The translations under genes and the position numbers were made by a program. A stretch of 64,000 nucleotides of DNA from Pelagicoccus sp. SDUM812005. GTDB lineage: Bacteria > Verrucomicrobiota > Verrucomicrobiia > Opitutales > Opitutaceae. This document shows positions 1-9,791 of this stretch, piece after piece. The stretch is from positions 124,001-188,000 of the forward strand of contig NZ_JARXIA010000006.1 of the NCBI RefSeq assembly GCF_031127875.1, in the 5' to 3' direction. Below the pieces are notes generated by a model. The model did not search any database. It worked only from the letters and a program-made list of their open reading frames with translations, and was not told where the DNA came from. The first letter of the stretch is position 1; each line of letters opens with the position of its first letter.

Positions 1-1
1 G

Positions 2-781
2 TTGGAGAATGCCGACGAATGGAAGGAACGCTTGGCACAGGCGAAGCGTTGGCTGGAACAGATGACGGCTGGCGGCGAGGAGGCTAAGGAAGCCTTGAGC
101 TGGAAGGAAGAGTTGAACAGCCGGATTCGCGCCTTGGGGCATGCGAACGTGAAGGCGGATTTCTTGACGGAAGGCAGCCCCACTTTGTGGATACGCCGGA
201 TCGAGGCAAAGGGGATCAATACTCCTTATTTCGAAGGGGCGACGCTTGACTTGAACGGAGCGGACCTTTCGACGCACCCGGCCTTGGCGGCCGCGGCGCC
301 GACCGTGAGTTTAGTGGCGAACAACGACAAGTTTGACGCGCGGCTCAGCCTGGCGGGAGCCAGTGGCACCGGTACCAACGACTTGAAGATGCAGCTCAAG
401 CAGGTCGCGGTCGACCCGCTGGCGGCCAAGATTAAGTCGGACGGAAATCCTCCGCTTTCTGGTGGAACGATGGATATCGACCTGAGCGGCATCATCGGAA
501 CGACGGACAACGACTTGGTGGCGCAGGTGACCTTTGCCGGTTCGACGGCCCGTATCGCGGGCAACCCCGTTAGCTTGGATGGCGTCACTTTGCCCTTGCA
601 GATTCGCGGTCCTTTGGACCGTCCGGGGATCAAGCTGGAGTCGAAGGCGCTCGAGAAGATCGCTGGCGCCGCCTTGAAAAAGAAGGCGGTCGACGAAGTA
701 TCCAAAAAGTTGGGACTTGAGGGAGACGAGTCGGATGCAGCGGGCAAGCTGCTGGAAGGTCTCTTCAAGAAAAAGAAATAG
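2..781 (+). CDS. AsmA-like protein, C-terminal part (5' truncated by window edge)
   Basis: The reading frame is open at the left edge and the first codon here is TTG inside the frame, so the true start lies outside the window. The visible 259 residues begin with a charged helical stretch and then show repeating beta-type segments (alternating hydrophobics, many Asp/Asn/Gly turns). The pattern DIDLSG followed by VSLDGVTLPLQIRGPLDRP resembles the end of AsmA-like (TIGR03545-type) proteins of the cell envelope. The tail is lysine-rich and ends KKKK. No catalytic motif is visible. These families are thought to act in outer-membrane lipid homeostasis, but assignment here rests on fold style only. 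The metallopeptidase gene follows 36 bases later on the same strand. Confidence 0.5.
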   Translation: MENADEWKERLAQAKRWLEQMTAGGEEAKEALSWKEELNSRIRALGHANVKADFLTEGSPTLWIRRIEAKGINTPYFEGATLDLNGADLSTHPALAAAAPTVSLVANNDKFDARLSLAGASGTGTNDLKMQLKQVAVDPLAAKIKSDGNPPLSGGTMDIDLSGIIGTTDNDLVAQVTFAGSTARIAGNPVSLDGVTLPLQIRGPLDRPGIKLESKALEKIAGAALKKKAVDEVSKKLGLEGDESDAAGKLLEGLFKKKK

Positions 782-817
782 TCCAGCTTCGTATTTTTCG
801 AAAAATTTATTACCTAA

Positions 818-1879
818 ATGAAAAGCCTTTATTGCGGGGCCTGCGGGGCTCGAGTGTATTTCCAAAATAGCGTTTGCTTGAGCTGCCATTGCTCCTTGGC
901 TTTCGACCTTGAGGAGGCGGAGATGGTGGCCATCTCCGGACCGAAGGCGAATGCTGACTTCAAGCTATGCAAGAACGGGGTGGACTACGGGAATTGCAAT
1001 TGGGCGATTCGAGCGAATTCAGAATCTGAATACTGCCAATCGTGCAGCTTGACGGAAGTGATTCCGGATGTGGGCCAGCCCGAGTACTTGAAGGCGTGGG
1101 GGAAGCTCGAGGAAGCGAAGCGCCGTTTGGTCTGCAATTTGGACCACTTGGGATTGAGGCCTGTTTTGAAAAGCGATGAGAACCCAGAGGGCTTGGCGTT
1201 TCGCTTCCTGGCGGATTCGAAAAAGGCCGGCGAGCCTCGAGTATTGACGGGACACGACGACGGAGTGGTGACGGTTAACATCGCCGAAGCCGACGACGTG
1301 GAGCGCGAGCGCATGCGGCTGGCGATGAACGAGCGGTATCGCACCTTGGTCGGGCATCTGCGTCACGAGGTGGGGCATTACTACTGGGATCGGCTGGTGG
1401 TAGGCGAGCAGCTGGAGGCTTTTCGTCGTTTGTTTGGGGATGAGTCAGCCGACTATGCGGAAGCGCTGCAGGCGCATTACGCGAAGGGGGTGACGGCCGA
1501 TTGGCAGGAGTCGTTTATCAGCGCCTACGCAGCGGCCCATCCTTGGGAGGACTGGGCGGAGACTTGGGCCCATTATCTGCACATGATGGATTCCTTGGGG
1601 ACGGCGTGCCATTCGAAGATCCGAATGAAGGGGGCGAAACCGGAAGATCCAGTTTTCAACTACGCGGAGATCGATTTGCGTTCTTTCGATTCCATTATCC
1701 GGAATTGGCCAGGACTAGCTTGCATGATCAACAGCTTCAACCGCAGCCTCGGCATGTCGGATGCGTATCCGTTCGTGATTCAGCCGCGGGTGGTAGAGAA
1801 GCTGCGGTTCATTCACGAGCTGATGCCTTTCCTGTTGGAAGAAGAGGAGCCGAGCGTCGCGGATGTGGCTGAAGACTAG
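818..1879 (+). CDS. Zinc-ribbon, putative zinc-binding metallopeptidase (COG4307/DUF2248 type)
   Basis: The 353-residue protein opens with a four-cysteine zinc ribbon (C6, C9, C20, C23) and further cysteine pairs (CQSC). The gluzincin-type motif HEVGH (H183, E184, H187) is followed by YYWD, as in the COG4307 family. The second half is rich in Trp/His/Asp (WEDWAETWAHYLHMMD), probably supplying the third metal ligand. No signal peptide is seen, so it should be cytoplasmic. Members often sit near circularly permuted ATP-grasp and alpha-E genes, and both face this gene here. It converges on the alpha-E gene with a 4-base overlap of the coding ends. Substrate is unknown; cleavage of a peptide product or tag is an inference. 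Confidence 0.8.
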   Translation: MKSLYCGACGARVYFQNSVCLSCHCSLAFDLEEAEMVAISGPKANADFKLCKNGVDYGNCNWAIRANSESEYCQSCSLTEVIPDVGQPEYLKAWGKLEEAKRRLVCNLDHLGLRPVLKSDENPEGLAFRFLADSKKAGEPRVLTGHDDGVVTVNIAEADDVERERMRLAMNERYRTLVGHLRHEVGHYYWDRLVVGEQLEAFRRLFGDESADYAEALQAHYAKGVTADWQESFISAYAAAHPWEDWAETWAHYLHMMDSLGTACHSKIRMKGAKPEDPVFNYAEIDLRSFDSIIRNWPGLACMINSFNRSLGMSDAYPFVIQPRVVEKLRFIHELMPFLLEEEEPSVADVAED

Positions 1880-2871
1880 CTCTGGCTTTGGCTTTGCTCG
1901 AGTTCCGGATCGTAGATTTCGGCGGCCATGTATTGGCGGCTGAAGGCGATGGCGATGGCGCCGAGCTCGGCTTTGATGGTGTCGATCATCTTGTCCCCGT
2001 TCTTGCCTTGAACGTCTTCCGCTAGGGCATAGTTGAGAGTGGAGAGGAGGCGTCCGGTGAGGCGTTCGGAAGTGTTCGAGAAGTGGGTGATGGGGCAGCC
2101 GGAGATGGCGTGCATGGAGCTCTGGAGCCGCTTGATGCAGAAGAGGGCGGAGCGCGGGAACTTGCGGGATAGGAGGAGGAACTGGCGTACGGGGGTGGCG
2201 TCGAGGTCGGAGCCGTATTCGTGGTGGAAGGCTTCGAAGCCAGTGCAGCTACGCAGGATGGCGGCGAACTGGACGGCGTCGAGGGCGTCGTCGACCTTTT
2301 TGACCATGCTGGGCATGTGGCGTTTTGTATCCAGAATCTGGCACGTCTTTACGGCGCGTTCTATTTCGCGCCCGCAGACGACGTATTCGTATCCAATATC
2401 TTGGGGAAAGGTGGATTCGAGGATGCCGCGGAAGAGGTGGGAGAATTCCTTGATGCGGGCGAAGAATTCGAAGTCGGACTCGGAGCAGACTTTTTGGGCG
2501 TCGGCTCGTTTGACGAAAAGGTAGAGCTTGTTGAGCGTTTCCCACATTTCGGTGGAAATTTGGTCGCGTATGGTGCGGGCGTTTTCGCGGGCGGAGGCGA
2601 TGCAACTATAGACGGAGCTTGGGTTGTCGCGGTTGAAGGTGAGGAATTCGGTGACGTTGAAGCTTGAGCGCTCCGAGTAGAGGGTGTCGTAGGCGGCTTT
2701 ATCTCCGAGGGTCAGGAGGGTGGGTTCCCAGTGGGAGTAGCCTGCTCCGTCGCCTGAGTGCTCGGTTTCGAGCAGGGTTTGGTGGGTGACGTCGACGAGA
2801 CGTACGGTGTTTTCGGCGCGCTCGATATAGCGGCTCATCCAAAAGAGGGAATCTGCGACTCGGCAAAGCAT
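1876..2871 (-). CDS. Alpha-E domain protein (DUF403)
   Basis: The 331-residue, all-helical protein starts with the typical alpha-E opening MLCRVADSLFWMSRYIERAE and keeps family blocks throughout (AENTVRLVDV, PSSVYSCI, SARENARTIRDQIS). It has no signal peptide. Alpha-E proteins (COG2307) occur next to circularly permuted ATP-grasp proteins, as here, and are predicted partners in making or modifying a peptide. The ATP-grasp gene ends 46 bases upstream on the same strand, so the two probably form one transcript. Biochemical function is not established. Confidence 0.9.
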   Translation of the reverse strand: MLCRVADSLFWMSRYIERAENTVRLVDVTHQTLLETEHSGDGAGYSHWEPTLLTLGDKAAYDTLYSERSSFNVTEFLTFNRDNPSSVYSCIASARENARTIRDQISTEMWETLNKLYLFVKRADAQKVCSESDFEFFARIKEFSHLFRGILESTFPQDIGYEYVVCGREIERAVKTCQILDTKRHMPSMVKKVDDALDAVQFAAILRSCTGFEAFHHEYGSDLDATPVRQFLLLSRKFPRSALFCIKRLQSSMHAISGCPITHFSNTSERLTGRLLSTLNYALAEDVQGKNGDKMIDTIKAELGAIAIAFSRQYMAAEIYDPELEQSQSQS

Positions 2872-2917
2872 GGTGGCGTGGGGTGCTGGGTTGGAAGTGT
2901 TGGTTTCGGAGGGGACG

Positions 2918-4354
2918 CTATTGGTCGGCGTTTAGGACCCAGGTGTCTTTGCTGCCGCCGCCTTGGGAGGAGTTGACGACGAGGGAGCCCTTGCGCAGGG
3001 CGACGCGGGTGAGGCCTCCGGGAATGACTCGTACCTTGTCGGACTGGAGGATGTAGGGGCGGAGGTCGACGTGGCGCCCGTCGAGTCCGCCGTCGCAGTA
3101 GGTGGGGTGGCGGGAGAGGGAGATGGGCGGCTGGGCGATGAAGTCGCGCGGGTGCTTCTTCACTTTTTCGCGGAAGTCCGCGATCTCGGCCTTGGTGGCG
3201 TGGGGACCGATGAGCATGCCGTATCCGCCCGCTTCGTTGGCGGCTTTGACGACGAGGTTTTCCATGTTTTCCTGGACGTATTTCATGTCCTTGTCGCGGT
3301 AGGGCAGGAAGGTCTCGACATTGGGCAGGATCGGGTCCTGGTCGAGGTAGTACTTGATCATGTCGGGCACGAAGCAGTAGGTGACCTTGTCGTCGGCGAT
3401 ACCGGTGCCGATAGCGTTGGCGAGGCTGAGGTTTCCGGCGCGGTAGGCCCGCATGAGTCCGGGGACGCCGAGGACGGAGTCCTTGCGGAAGACCTCGGGG
3501 TCGATGAAGTCGTCGTCGATTCTTCGATACAGGACGTCGACGCGCTTGAGGCCGACGGTGGTTTTCATGTAGAGGCAGTCGTCGTCGTTCACGACGAGGT
3601 CCTGGCCTTGCACGATCTCGGCTCCCATCTGGCGGGCGAGGAAGCAGTGCTCGAAGTAGGCGGAGTTGTAGATGCCGGGGGTGAGCACGGCGATGGTGGC
3701 GTCGCCGTCGAAGGGCGCCACATACTCGAGCGCTTTATGGAGCTTGTCGGGGTAGTCGGTGATGGAGCGGGCTCCGGAAACGGGGAAGAGGAGGGGGAAG
3801 GCTTTCTTCATGGCCCGCCGGTTCTCGATCATGTAAGAGACGCCGGAAGGGCAGCGGCCGTTGTCTTCGAGCACGAGGTAGTCGCCTTTGTGGTCTCGGA
3901 TCAGGTCCGTACCGCAAATATGGATATAGATGCCTTTGGGCGGTTCGAAGCCGACCATTTCCTTGCGGAAGTGCTTTCCTGACTGGAGTACTTCGATAGG
4001 GACGATGCCGTCCTTGACGATCTTTTGTTCGTGGTAGACGTCGTGGAGGAAGAGGTTGAGGGCGGTCATCCGTTGGATGAGGCCCTTCTCGAGGTGGGCC
4101 CACTCGGAGGCGGGGATGATGCGGGGAATGAGGTCGAAGGGGAATATCTTCTCGGTGCTTTCCTCGTTTCCGTAGACGGTGAAGGTGATGCCCTGTTGGA
4201 GGAAGGCCAGCTCGACGGCTTCCTTGCGGGTCTTGAAATCGGTGTCGCTGAGGGAGGAAAGGGTTTCGACGAGCTTGGCGTAGTGGGGACGCGGGGTGCC
4301 GTCGGCTTGGTACATCTCGTCGAAGAATCCGCTGTGGTCGTAGGTGATGTTCAT
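2918..4354 (-). CDS. Circularly permuted ATP-grasp type 2 protein (DUF404/DUF407)
   Basis: The 478-residue cytoplasmic protein matches COG2308. It shows the N-terminal block [15 protein letters not shown], a central [18 protein letters not shown], and the C-terminal nucleotide-binding region with [17 protein letters not shown] and FIAQP. ATP-grasp enzymes form amide bonds by way of an acyl-phosphate; the permuted subclass is predicted to ligate amino acids or short peptides. It is the upstream gene of a pair with the alpha-E protein. The transglutaminase-like and proteasome-like partners that often complete such clusters are not adjacent. Two transglutaminase-fold proteins lie 1-5 kb away but are exported and of another family (DUF3857). 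Confidence 0.9.
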   Translation of the reverse strand: MNITYDHSGFFDEMYQADGTPRPHYAKLVETLSSLSDTDFKTRKEAVELAFLQQGITFTVYGNEESTEKIFPFDLIPRIIPASEWAHLEKGLIQRMTALNLFLHDVYHEQKIVKDGIVPIEVLQSGKHFRKEMVGFEPPKGIYIHICGTDLIRDHKGDYLVLEDNGRCPSGVSYMIENRRAMKKAFPLLFPVSGARSITDYPDKLHKALEYVAPFDGDATIAVLTPGIYNSAYFEHCFLARQMGAEIVQGQDLVVNDDDCLYMKTTVGLKRVDVLYRRIDDDFIDPEVFRKDSVLGVPGLMRAYRAGNLSLANAIGTGIADDKVTYCFVPDMIKYYLDQDPILPNVETFLPYRDKDMKYVQENMENLVVKAANEAGGYGMLIGPHATKAEIADFREKVKKHPRDFIAQPPISLSRHPTYCDGGLDGRHVDLRPYILQSDKVRVIPGGLTRVALRKGSLVVNSSQGGGSKDTWVLNADQ

Positions 4355-4496
4355 GGGGTCGTTGGATGGGGAAGGAGCGTTAAGGCTTCCGGGGAGTGGA
4401 GTCGGAAGGAAGGGGCGTGGGTGGGGCGCGTGGGCTTGGGCGGGCTGGGTCGTTTGGAAACGATAACCAGATTCGCTTGGCCCGCAACAGGTAGGG

Positions 4497-5102
4497 TTAA
4501 TTGGGGCGCTCGATTTCGAAGAGGGAATCGGTGCGGCAGTAGCCGCTGGGGCCGTGCATGCGGCCGACGAGCTGCATGGCGGCTGTATCGATGTATCCAG
4601 ATTTTGAATCGTAGTAGCTATCGTCGATGGCGGCGTGGGCTACGGTGGCGACGATCAGGCGGTTTTGGCCGATCTCCTGGATGGAGTGGAGTTGGCACTC
4701 GAGGGCTACGGCGGCGCCGGCGATGCGGGGCGGCGCCACTTTGGCGGAGGGGGTGGTTTCGAGGCCGTAGGCGGCGAGCTCGCTTTCTTCGTGGGGGAGG
4801 GAGGTGGAGGTTTTCACCATCAGGGCGGCCTGCGCTTCGGAAACGGTGTGGATGACGAATTGGCCGGAGGCTTTGATGTTGAGCACCGTGTCCTTGGGTT
4901 CGCCGGTGTCGGGGCGGTTGCCGATGCCGAGGACGACGAGGGGCGGCTTGGAGCCAAAGACGTTGAAGAAGCTGAAGGGGGCGGCGTTGACGACTCCGGA
5001 GGGAGAGAGGCTGGTGACCCAGGCGATGGGGCGCGGCACGACCACGGAGGTGAGGAACTTGTAGCGTTCGATTGGCTCGAGGTTGGGCAGGTCGATTTCC
5101 AT
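4497..5102 (-). CDS. Flavin reductase family protein (FMN-binding split barrel)
   Basis: The 201-residue protein has the flavin-reductase-like opening [19 protein letters not shown] followed by [19 protein letters not shown], the usual FMN phosphate-binding region of this split-barrel family. Members reduce flavins with NAD(P)H or bind FMN in place of a reductase domain. The length is typical for the stand-alone family. It is separated from the ATP-grasp gene by 142 bases with nothing recognisable, so joint transcription is uncertain. The physiological partner oxygenase is not visible in the window. Confidence 0.85.
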   Translation of the reverse strand: MEIDLPNLEPIERYKFLTSVVVPRPIAWVTSLSPSGVVNAAPFSFFNVFGSKPPLVVLGIGNRPDTGEPKDTVLNIKASGQFVIHTVSEAQAALMVKTSTSLPHEESELAAYGLETTPSAKVAPPRIAGAAVALECQLHSIQEIGQNRLIVATVAHAAIDDSYYDSKSGYIDTAAMQLVGRMHGPSGYCRTDSLFEIERPN

Positions 5103-5262
5103 AGCTCAGGTAGATTTTGGAGATTGGCGGGATTGCGATTTCTTGGGCTGTATTTTCTTGCTCAGTAGTTCGGTTGATTGCTTAGGTGTTTGACTCCATC
5201 TCTCGCTCTGCAAGTCATCATCTTCGACCTCAGCTTTCGTTAATCCACAACCTGTAGATCCT

Positions 5263-7257
5263 TTGCTTCGCATTAAAGTTTGTTTTTCCTCGCCCGCGCG
5301 TTTCTTCGCAGCGCTCGTGGTTGTCGTGTTCTGTTTTAGTCTGAAGGCTGTCGAGTGGCGCGAGATTGATCCGGCCGAGTTTGAGCTGACGGAATCGGAG
5401 ATCGATCCGGGGTTTGGGGCGGAAATCTTGTTTTCGGAGCTCGAGTTCAGGCAAGAATTTTTGGGCGAGGCCAGCTACAAGGAGGTGGCGCGGTATTACA
5501 TGCGGTTTCGGGTCTACAACGAACTAGGTGTGTCGCAGCTAGCTAATTGGAAGCTGCCTTACGAGGACAGGCGAGGCGGTATCGGTAAAATTGAAGGACG
5601 TACGGTGAAGCCTAGCGGGGCGGTGTACGAGCTTTCTCAGGATCATATCTTCGACACTGAACTGGTTCGCAAAGGGAAGGTGGATTTGGCGGCTAAATCA
5701 TTTGCGTTTCCGAATCTGGAGCCCGGTGATATTGTCGAACTGCAGTATTTGACGAGAAATACTGAGATTGACTGGCTGCCGGTGCTGCGATTCCAGGAGC
5801 GACTGCCGGCTCGTAGGATCACCACGCGGATCAATCCACTTTGGGATTGGGGCATTGGATACAAAGTTAGGCGGTTCAATTTTTCGGAAGACGACTTCAG
5901 TGACATTGAGCCGGGGTTTTACGTGGCGGAGAAACGAAATATAAAAGCCATCGTCGACGAGCCATTCAGCTTACCGGAAAGTGATCTCATCCCAACGGTA
6001 ATCATAGATTACTTTGACGATTCAGATCGCCCCAAGGACGGAGAGGACTATTGGGCTTTCAGGGCGAAGACCCTGCACCGAGAGGGGAAAAAAGCTTTGG
6101 CCCCAAGCAATCAAATAGAAGCGTTGGCGAAGGAGTTGACGGAGGGTAAGCAAAGTGATTGGGCAAAGCTTGCGGTGCTCTATGACTATTGCCAGAATGA
6201 GGTCCTTAATATCAACTATTCGAGAGGGATATTAACGGATAAAGAACGCTCGAAAATTAAGGAAAGCAACAAGCCGCAAGCTACGCTTGCTCGGGGGAAT
6301 GGGACCCCTGAAGAAGTAACATATTTGTTCGGGGCCTTGGCAAACGCTGCGGGTTTCGCCCCCCGGATTGCAGCGATGCACGATAACCGCTTCATGAAGT
6401 TCAAAGGCTGGTTGAAGCATCGTTTTGCGATGCGACTTCGCTATATCGCAATCGATCTAGACGGCGAAACGCATTACTTCCGCCCGGGAAACCCGTTCTT
6501 GTACTGTGGCGAAGTGGAGTGGTTTGCGGCCAACTCGGGGGTGCTGGAAGCTGCCCGGAAAAACGGTGCCATAAAAGTCGTGAAGCAGAGAGGAGCGGAC
6601 TACTCGGTGCGGAAACGTACCTTAACAGGGGCGCTTGACCAGGAGGGCCGTTTAACTGCTCGCGTGGAAATTGAAATGAGCGGTTACTCCGGATGGGATG
6701 CGAAGGAGCGTATGGCGGAGTTAGAGGGACGTGAAGCTCGGGAAGAATACTTCGCGGACCAGATCAAGGACCTGATGCCCCAAGCTAAGGTTGAAAATAT
6801 TACGATTAGCAATAGTTCGTCACACAAGTACCCGATTAGGGTCACCTATGATCTGGAAATTCCAGATTACGCTGACGTGACGCGCAGGCGCTTGTACTTT
6901 CAGCCCTACGTATTCGGAAAAGGGGCGCAGGATATTTTTGTGAGTAACGAAAGAGTTTCTCCGATCCAGTTCAACTACGCTGCCACCTCGGTTGACAAAG
7001 TTTCCATCCAGATGCCGGAGGGGCTCGTGCTGGAAGATGGAGTAGCTCCCAAATCCCTGGATCTCGGTGCCTTTGGGAATTATACTGTCTCGATTCGAAG
7101 CTCGAAAGAAGGGGTCATCCAATACGAACGGACCTTTTCCAGGAATGTATTGGGGCTCGCTGTAGAGTCTTACCCAGCGGTAAAAAAGATCTATAGCGAG
7201 ATCAATGTCCGGGATCAATACGCGCTGGGTTTCAAGCGGGGAGATACGGATTCGTAA
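5263..7257 (+). CDS. Exported DUF3857 protein with degenerate transglutaminase fold
   Basis: The 664-residue protein begins with a signal peptide (hydrophobic run AALVVVVFCFSL, residues ~16-28). The TTG start at 5263 is the only plausible start before it. A DUF3857 beta domain spans roughly residues 60-230, followed by a transglutaminase-like region (~280-430) and a C-terminal beta domain. Where active relatives carry GDCKDK, this protein reads GTPEEVTYLF near residue 347. The later Asp block is also missing (FRPGNPF in place of FDPTD), so cysteine-protease or transglutaminase chemistry is not expected. The stop is followed at once by the ATG of the next DUF3857 gene, so the two are translated from one transcript. 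Likely periplasmic; role unknown. Confidence 0.8.
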   Translation: MLRIKVCFSSPARFFAALVVVVFCFSLKAVEWREIDPAEFELTESEIDPGFGAEILFSELEFRQEFLGEASYKEVARYYMRFRVYNELGVSQLANWKLPYEDRRGGIGKIEGRTVKPSGAVYELSQDHIFDTELVRKGKVDLAAKSFAFPNLEPGDIVELQYLTRNTEIDWLPVLRFQERLPARRITTRINPLWDWGIGYKVRRFNFSEDDFSDIEPGFYVAEKRNIKAIVDEPFSLPESDLIPTVIIDYFDDSDRPKDGEDYWAFRAKTLHREGKKALAPSNQIEALAKELTEGKQSDWAKLAVLYDYCQNEVLNINYSRGILTDKERSKIKESNKPQATLARGNGTPEEVTYLFGALANAAGFAPRIAAMHDNRFMKFKGWLKHRFAMRLRYIAIDLDGETHYFRPGNPFLYCGEVEWFAANSGVLEAARKNGAIKVVKQRGADYSVRKRTLTGALDQEGRLTARVEIEMSGYSGWDAKERMAELEGREAREEYFADQIKDLMPQAKVENITISNSSSHKYPIRVTYDLEIPDYADVTRRRLYFQPYVFGKGAQDIFVSNERVSPIQFNYAATSVDKVSIQMPEGLVLEDGVAPKSLDLGAFGNYTVSIRSSKEGVIQYERTFSRNVLGLAVESYPAVKKIYSEINVRDQYALGFKRGDTDS

Positions 7258-7258
7258 T

Positions 7259-9271
7259 ATGGATATAATTCTCATGTCGTTGCTTCGTAGTCCAAGATCG
7301 TTCCGGATCTTTTTTGTTCTTTTCGCGTCCTTTTTCGCGTCGTCAGTTGTCGCGCAACGGGGAAAGGCGCCCGCATGGCTCGTAGAGGCGAGCGAACGAC
7401 CCGTGCCCGAGAGCTTGAGGGAGGATGACGGCGATGTTATATTTCTGCATCGAGAAAGGCACCACGAGATAGAGCCGGATGGAACGATACTGACGAGAAG
7501 CCGAGTTGCCATGCGGATCCGGAAGGAGCGAGGAGTCGGTCAGGCAGTGGCGAACCTTTATTATGTAGAGGACACAGAAAAGCCTGTCTCGATCAAGGCA
7601 TGGACACTCCCGCCCGAACGGAGGAAGGGGGCGAAGGTGATCGCTTATCGCCAACGGGATGTGGGGGATGCTGTAGTGATGGGAGCGGGGGGAAGCGTGA
7701 TCACTACGCATCGGCGTCGCTTCATCGACGCGAGCGGGGATGCGATGGTGGGGTCTGTTTTTGGTTATGAAACGGTAGTGAGGGACAGAGGCTCCGCTTC
7801 CGAATTGGTATGGCGTTTCCAGACCGAATATCCTGTTTTGCGGTCACGTGTGAGTTTGTCTTTGCCGGAGGGGTGGAGCTATCGAGCTCACGTGATGAGT
7901 GATGGCAAGCTTAGCCACGGGGATGAGGGCTCATTCTCTAGTTGGGAGGCTCGTGACTTGCCTAGTGTCGAGCGGCAGCCGTATGGTCGTGTTAAGCAGT
8001 TCGAGCTTGGTTTGGCCTTGGCGGCACCCAACGGTGAGAGAGAGTTCTTGCCTGAGAGTTGGGAGGATTTAGCACGCTATTTTTGGCCCTATTTTAGTTC
8101 GGACCGGGAATTGACTCCGGAGATGAGTAGCAGGGTTTCTGAGCTGACGGCAGGGTTGACGGATCCTTTGGAGCGAGCTCGGGCTTTGGCGGAATTTGCG
8201 CAGTCGATTAATTATCTTTCGATTGCTTTGGATTTGGGATCGGGAGGCGGCTATCGTCCAAGAGCGCCGGTGGAGGTATTTCAAAGCAACTACGGAGATT
8301 GCAAGGACAAGACGAACTTGCTGGTTGCTTTATTGGGAGCCAAAGGGGTCGAGGCGTATCCGTTGATCGTTAATTGGGATAGCGAGGCGAGTGACGTCGA
8401 TGCGGATTGGGTCAGCCCGATGCAATTCAACCATTGTATCGTGGCCATCAAGGTGCCGGATGCTTACGAGTCGCCTAACATTGTGCAGAAAGAAGGGGTG
8501 GGAAAACTTTTCATTTTTGATCCAACCGATGTACATACCACGTTCGGAGACATTGCCACGGATCTGCAGGGAACGAAGGGGCTGTTGCTGGCCGGTGATG
8601 CGGGCGGTCTTATTTCAATCCCGCGGTTGCCGCTCGAGAATTGCGAGGTGCGGCGAACGGTATCGGCGCATCTGGGATTGGCAGGCGTGCAGGGGAAGTT
8701 GAAAGAAGTCTCCAAGGGGCAGAATGCGGCTTTTGAGCGCCGCTTCGCGTTCACTAACGACCGAAACTACACCGAGCGGGTACTGCGTTGGCTGGGAGGG
8801 AGCATTCACAGCGCGCAGGTATTGGAGATGGAGTCGAACGATTACCGCGAGAGGGATGCGTTTTCATTGGAAGCTACTTTTTACGCGAAAGGCTACGGCA
8901 AGAATATCCGTGATCGCACTCTTATGTTTAAGCCGGTTTTGATCGACAGAATGGAGGTATTACCTTTCGGAAAGGACGTTCGGAAGCAGGAGGTGCATCT
9001 CAAGCCTCAGTGTTTGGTCGAGTCCTACGAGCTATCCTTGCCAGAAGGTTTCGAGGTGTCGGAGATGCCTGAGAATCGGTCTTTTGAGGAGTTATTTGGC
9101 AGCTACGAATTGAATTTTGAATACGATGCTGAATTGGATCTGCTGAGGGTGAATCGTTCGATTCGGATCGAGCCGCTGCTGGTGCCCTTGGAGCACTACC
9201 CCGCATTGGAGCGCTTTTACAAGCGTAGGATTAATGCGGATAGCTCTACGGTAGTATTGGAGGCCTTGTAG
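7259..9271 (+). CDS. Exported DUF3857 protein with intact transglutaminase-like triad
   Basis: The ATG one base after the preceding stop gives a 670-residue protein with a signal peptide (FFVLFASFFASSVVAQ). A frame extension to 7205 overlaps the upstream gene and is less likely. A DUF3857 domain occupies about residues 40-240 and the transglutaminase-like domain about 290-430. The triad is readable: Cys348 in GDCKDKT, His392 in NHCIV and Asp421 in FDPTD. A C-terminal beta domain follows. The family is exported, common in Bacteroidota and Verrucomicrobiota, and of unknown substrate. Tandem placement with the triad-less paralogue suggests a working pair, for example enzyme plus regulatory or binding homologue. 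A hairpin terminator lies about 90 bases downstream. Confidence 0.85.
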   Translation: MDIILMSLLRSPRSFRIFFVLFASFFASSVVAQRGKAPAWLVEASERPVPESLREDDGDVIFLHRERHHEIEPDGTILTRSRVAMRIRKERGVGQAVANLYYVEDTEKPVSIKAWTLPPERRKGAKVIAYRQRDVGDAVVMGAGGSVITTHRRRFIDASGDAMVGSVFGYETVVRDRGSASELVWRFQTEYPVLRSRVSLSLPEGWSYRAHVMSDGKLSHGDEGSFSSWEARDLPSVERQPYGRVKQFELGLALAAPNGEREFLPESWEDLARYFWPYFSSDRELTPEMSSRVSELTAGLTDPLERARALAEFAQSINYLSIALDLGSGGGYRPRAPVEVFQSNYGDCKDKTNLLVALLGAKGVEAYPLIVNWDSEASDVDADWVSPMQFNHCIVAIKVPDAYESPNIVQKEGVGKLFIFDPTDVHTTFGDIATDLQGTKGLLLAGDAGGLISIPRLPLENCEVRRTVSAHLGLAGVQGKLKEVSKGQNAAFERRFAFTNDRNYTERVLRWLGGSIHSAQVLEMESNDYRERDAFSLEATFYAKGYGKNIRDRTLMFKPVLIDRMEVLPFGKDVRKQEVHLKPQCLVESYELSLPEGFEVSEMPENRSFEELFGSYELNFEYDAELDLLRVNRSIRIEPLLVPLEHYPALERFYKRRINADSSTVVLEAL

Positions 9272-9359
9272 GCGCCCGGTTTAGAAAGAAGGTCAGGCTT
9301 CTCTGCTTGGCTTATGGCAGTTGTAATTGCTAGTGGAATACGATGTCGGACAAGAGAAA

Positions 9360-9384
9360 GGCACGCCCTGAGGGCGCGCCTTTT
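9360..9384. terminator. Terminator hairpin after the DUF3857 pair
   Basis: GGCACGCCCT pairs with AGGGCGCGCC apart from one A/C mismatch and is followed by TTTT on the plus strand. On the other strand it is followed by a CTTTC tract, so it may also end the convergent 83-residue gene. Confidence 0.7.
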
Positions 9385-9415
9385 GTCAGTTGCGATCGTT
9401 TGAAATTTGAATCGC

Positions 9416-9667
9416 TCAAGCTAGGGCGCTGAGGAATTGGCCTACTAGGGTGCCGCGATCGAATTGGCCGTTGGTGCCGTAGGCTTGGCGGGGGACGTGG
9501 GGAACGGGGCAGTTCTTGTGGGCAGCCCGTTCGCGAGTCTCCTTGGAGATGTTAACCGATTGCTTGGCCTCCTTCTTTACGGGGTAGCGAACGGAGGGGC
9601 GACGGCTGAACTGGAACTCCTGATGGAAGGATTCCGGGGTGATCCGCTTGGCCGTTTCGAAGGACAT
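9416..9667 (-). CDS. Small hypothetical protein, 83 residues
   Basis: This basic, Arg/Lys/Pro-rich protein starts MSFETAKRITPESFHQEF and carries the C-terminal text CPVPHVPRQAYGTNGQFDRGTL. No transmembrane segment, signal peptide or known domain is recognised. Codon use is consistent with coding and the upstream region is AT-rich (AAATATTTAGCAATTTGG just before the start). It is a single gene between a terminator and a GC-rich palindromic intergenic region. A long palindrome sits about 130-160 bases upstream of the start and could act on it. Confidence that it is a real gene is moderate. Confidence 0.5.
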   Translation of the reverse strand: MSFETAKRITPESFHQEFQFSRRPSVRYPVKKEAKQSVNISKETRERAAHKNCPVPHVPRQAYGTNGQFDRGTLVGQFLSALA

Positions 9668-9791
9668 GGGCGGAGTTTAGCAAATATTTAGCAATTTGGC
9701 TATGGAGTGAAGCGCTCAAATTTTCGGGGGGAGGCGTTGGGGGCGGAGTGTGGGGCGAGCGATGCGGATCGCCTGGCCGTGGGCAAGGCCC

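Noticed and set aside
2963..3982. A 339-codon plus-strand frame antisense to the ATP-grasp gene
   Set aside because: Shadow composition (repetitive Val/Gly/Asp/Glu) and no ribosome site; the ATP-grasp gene is well supported.
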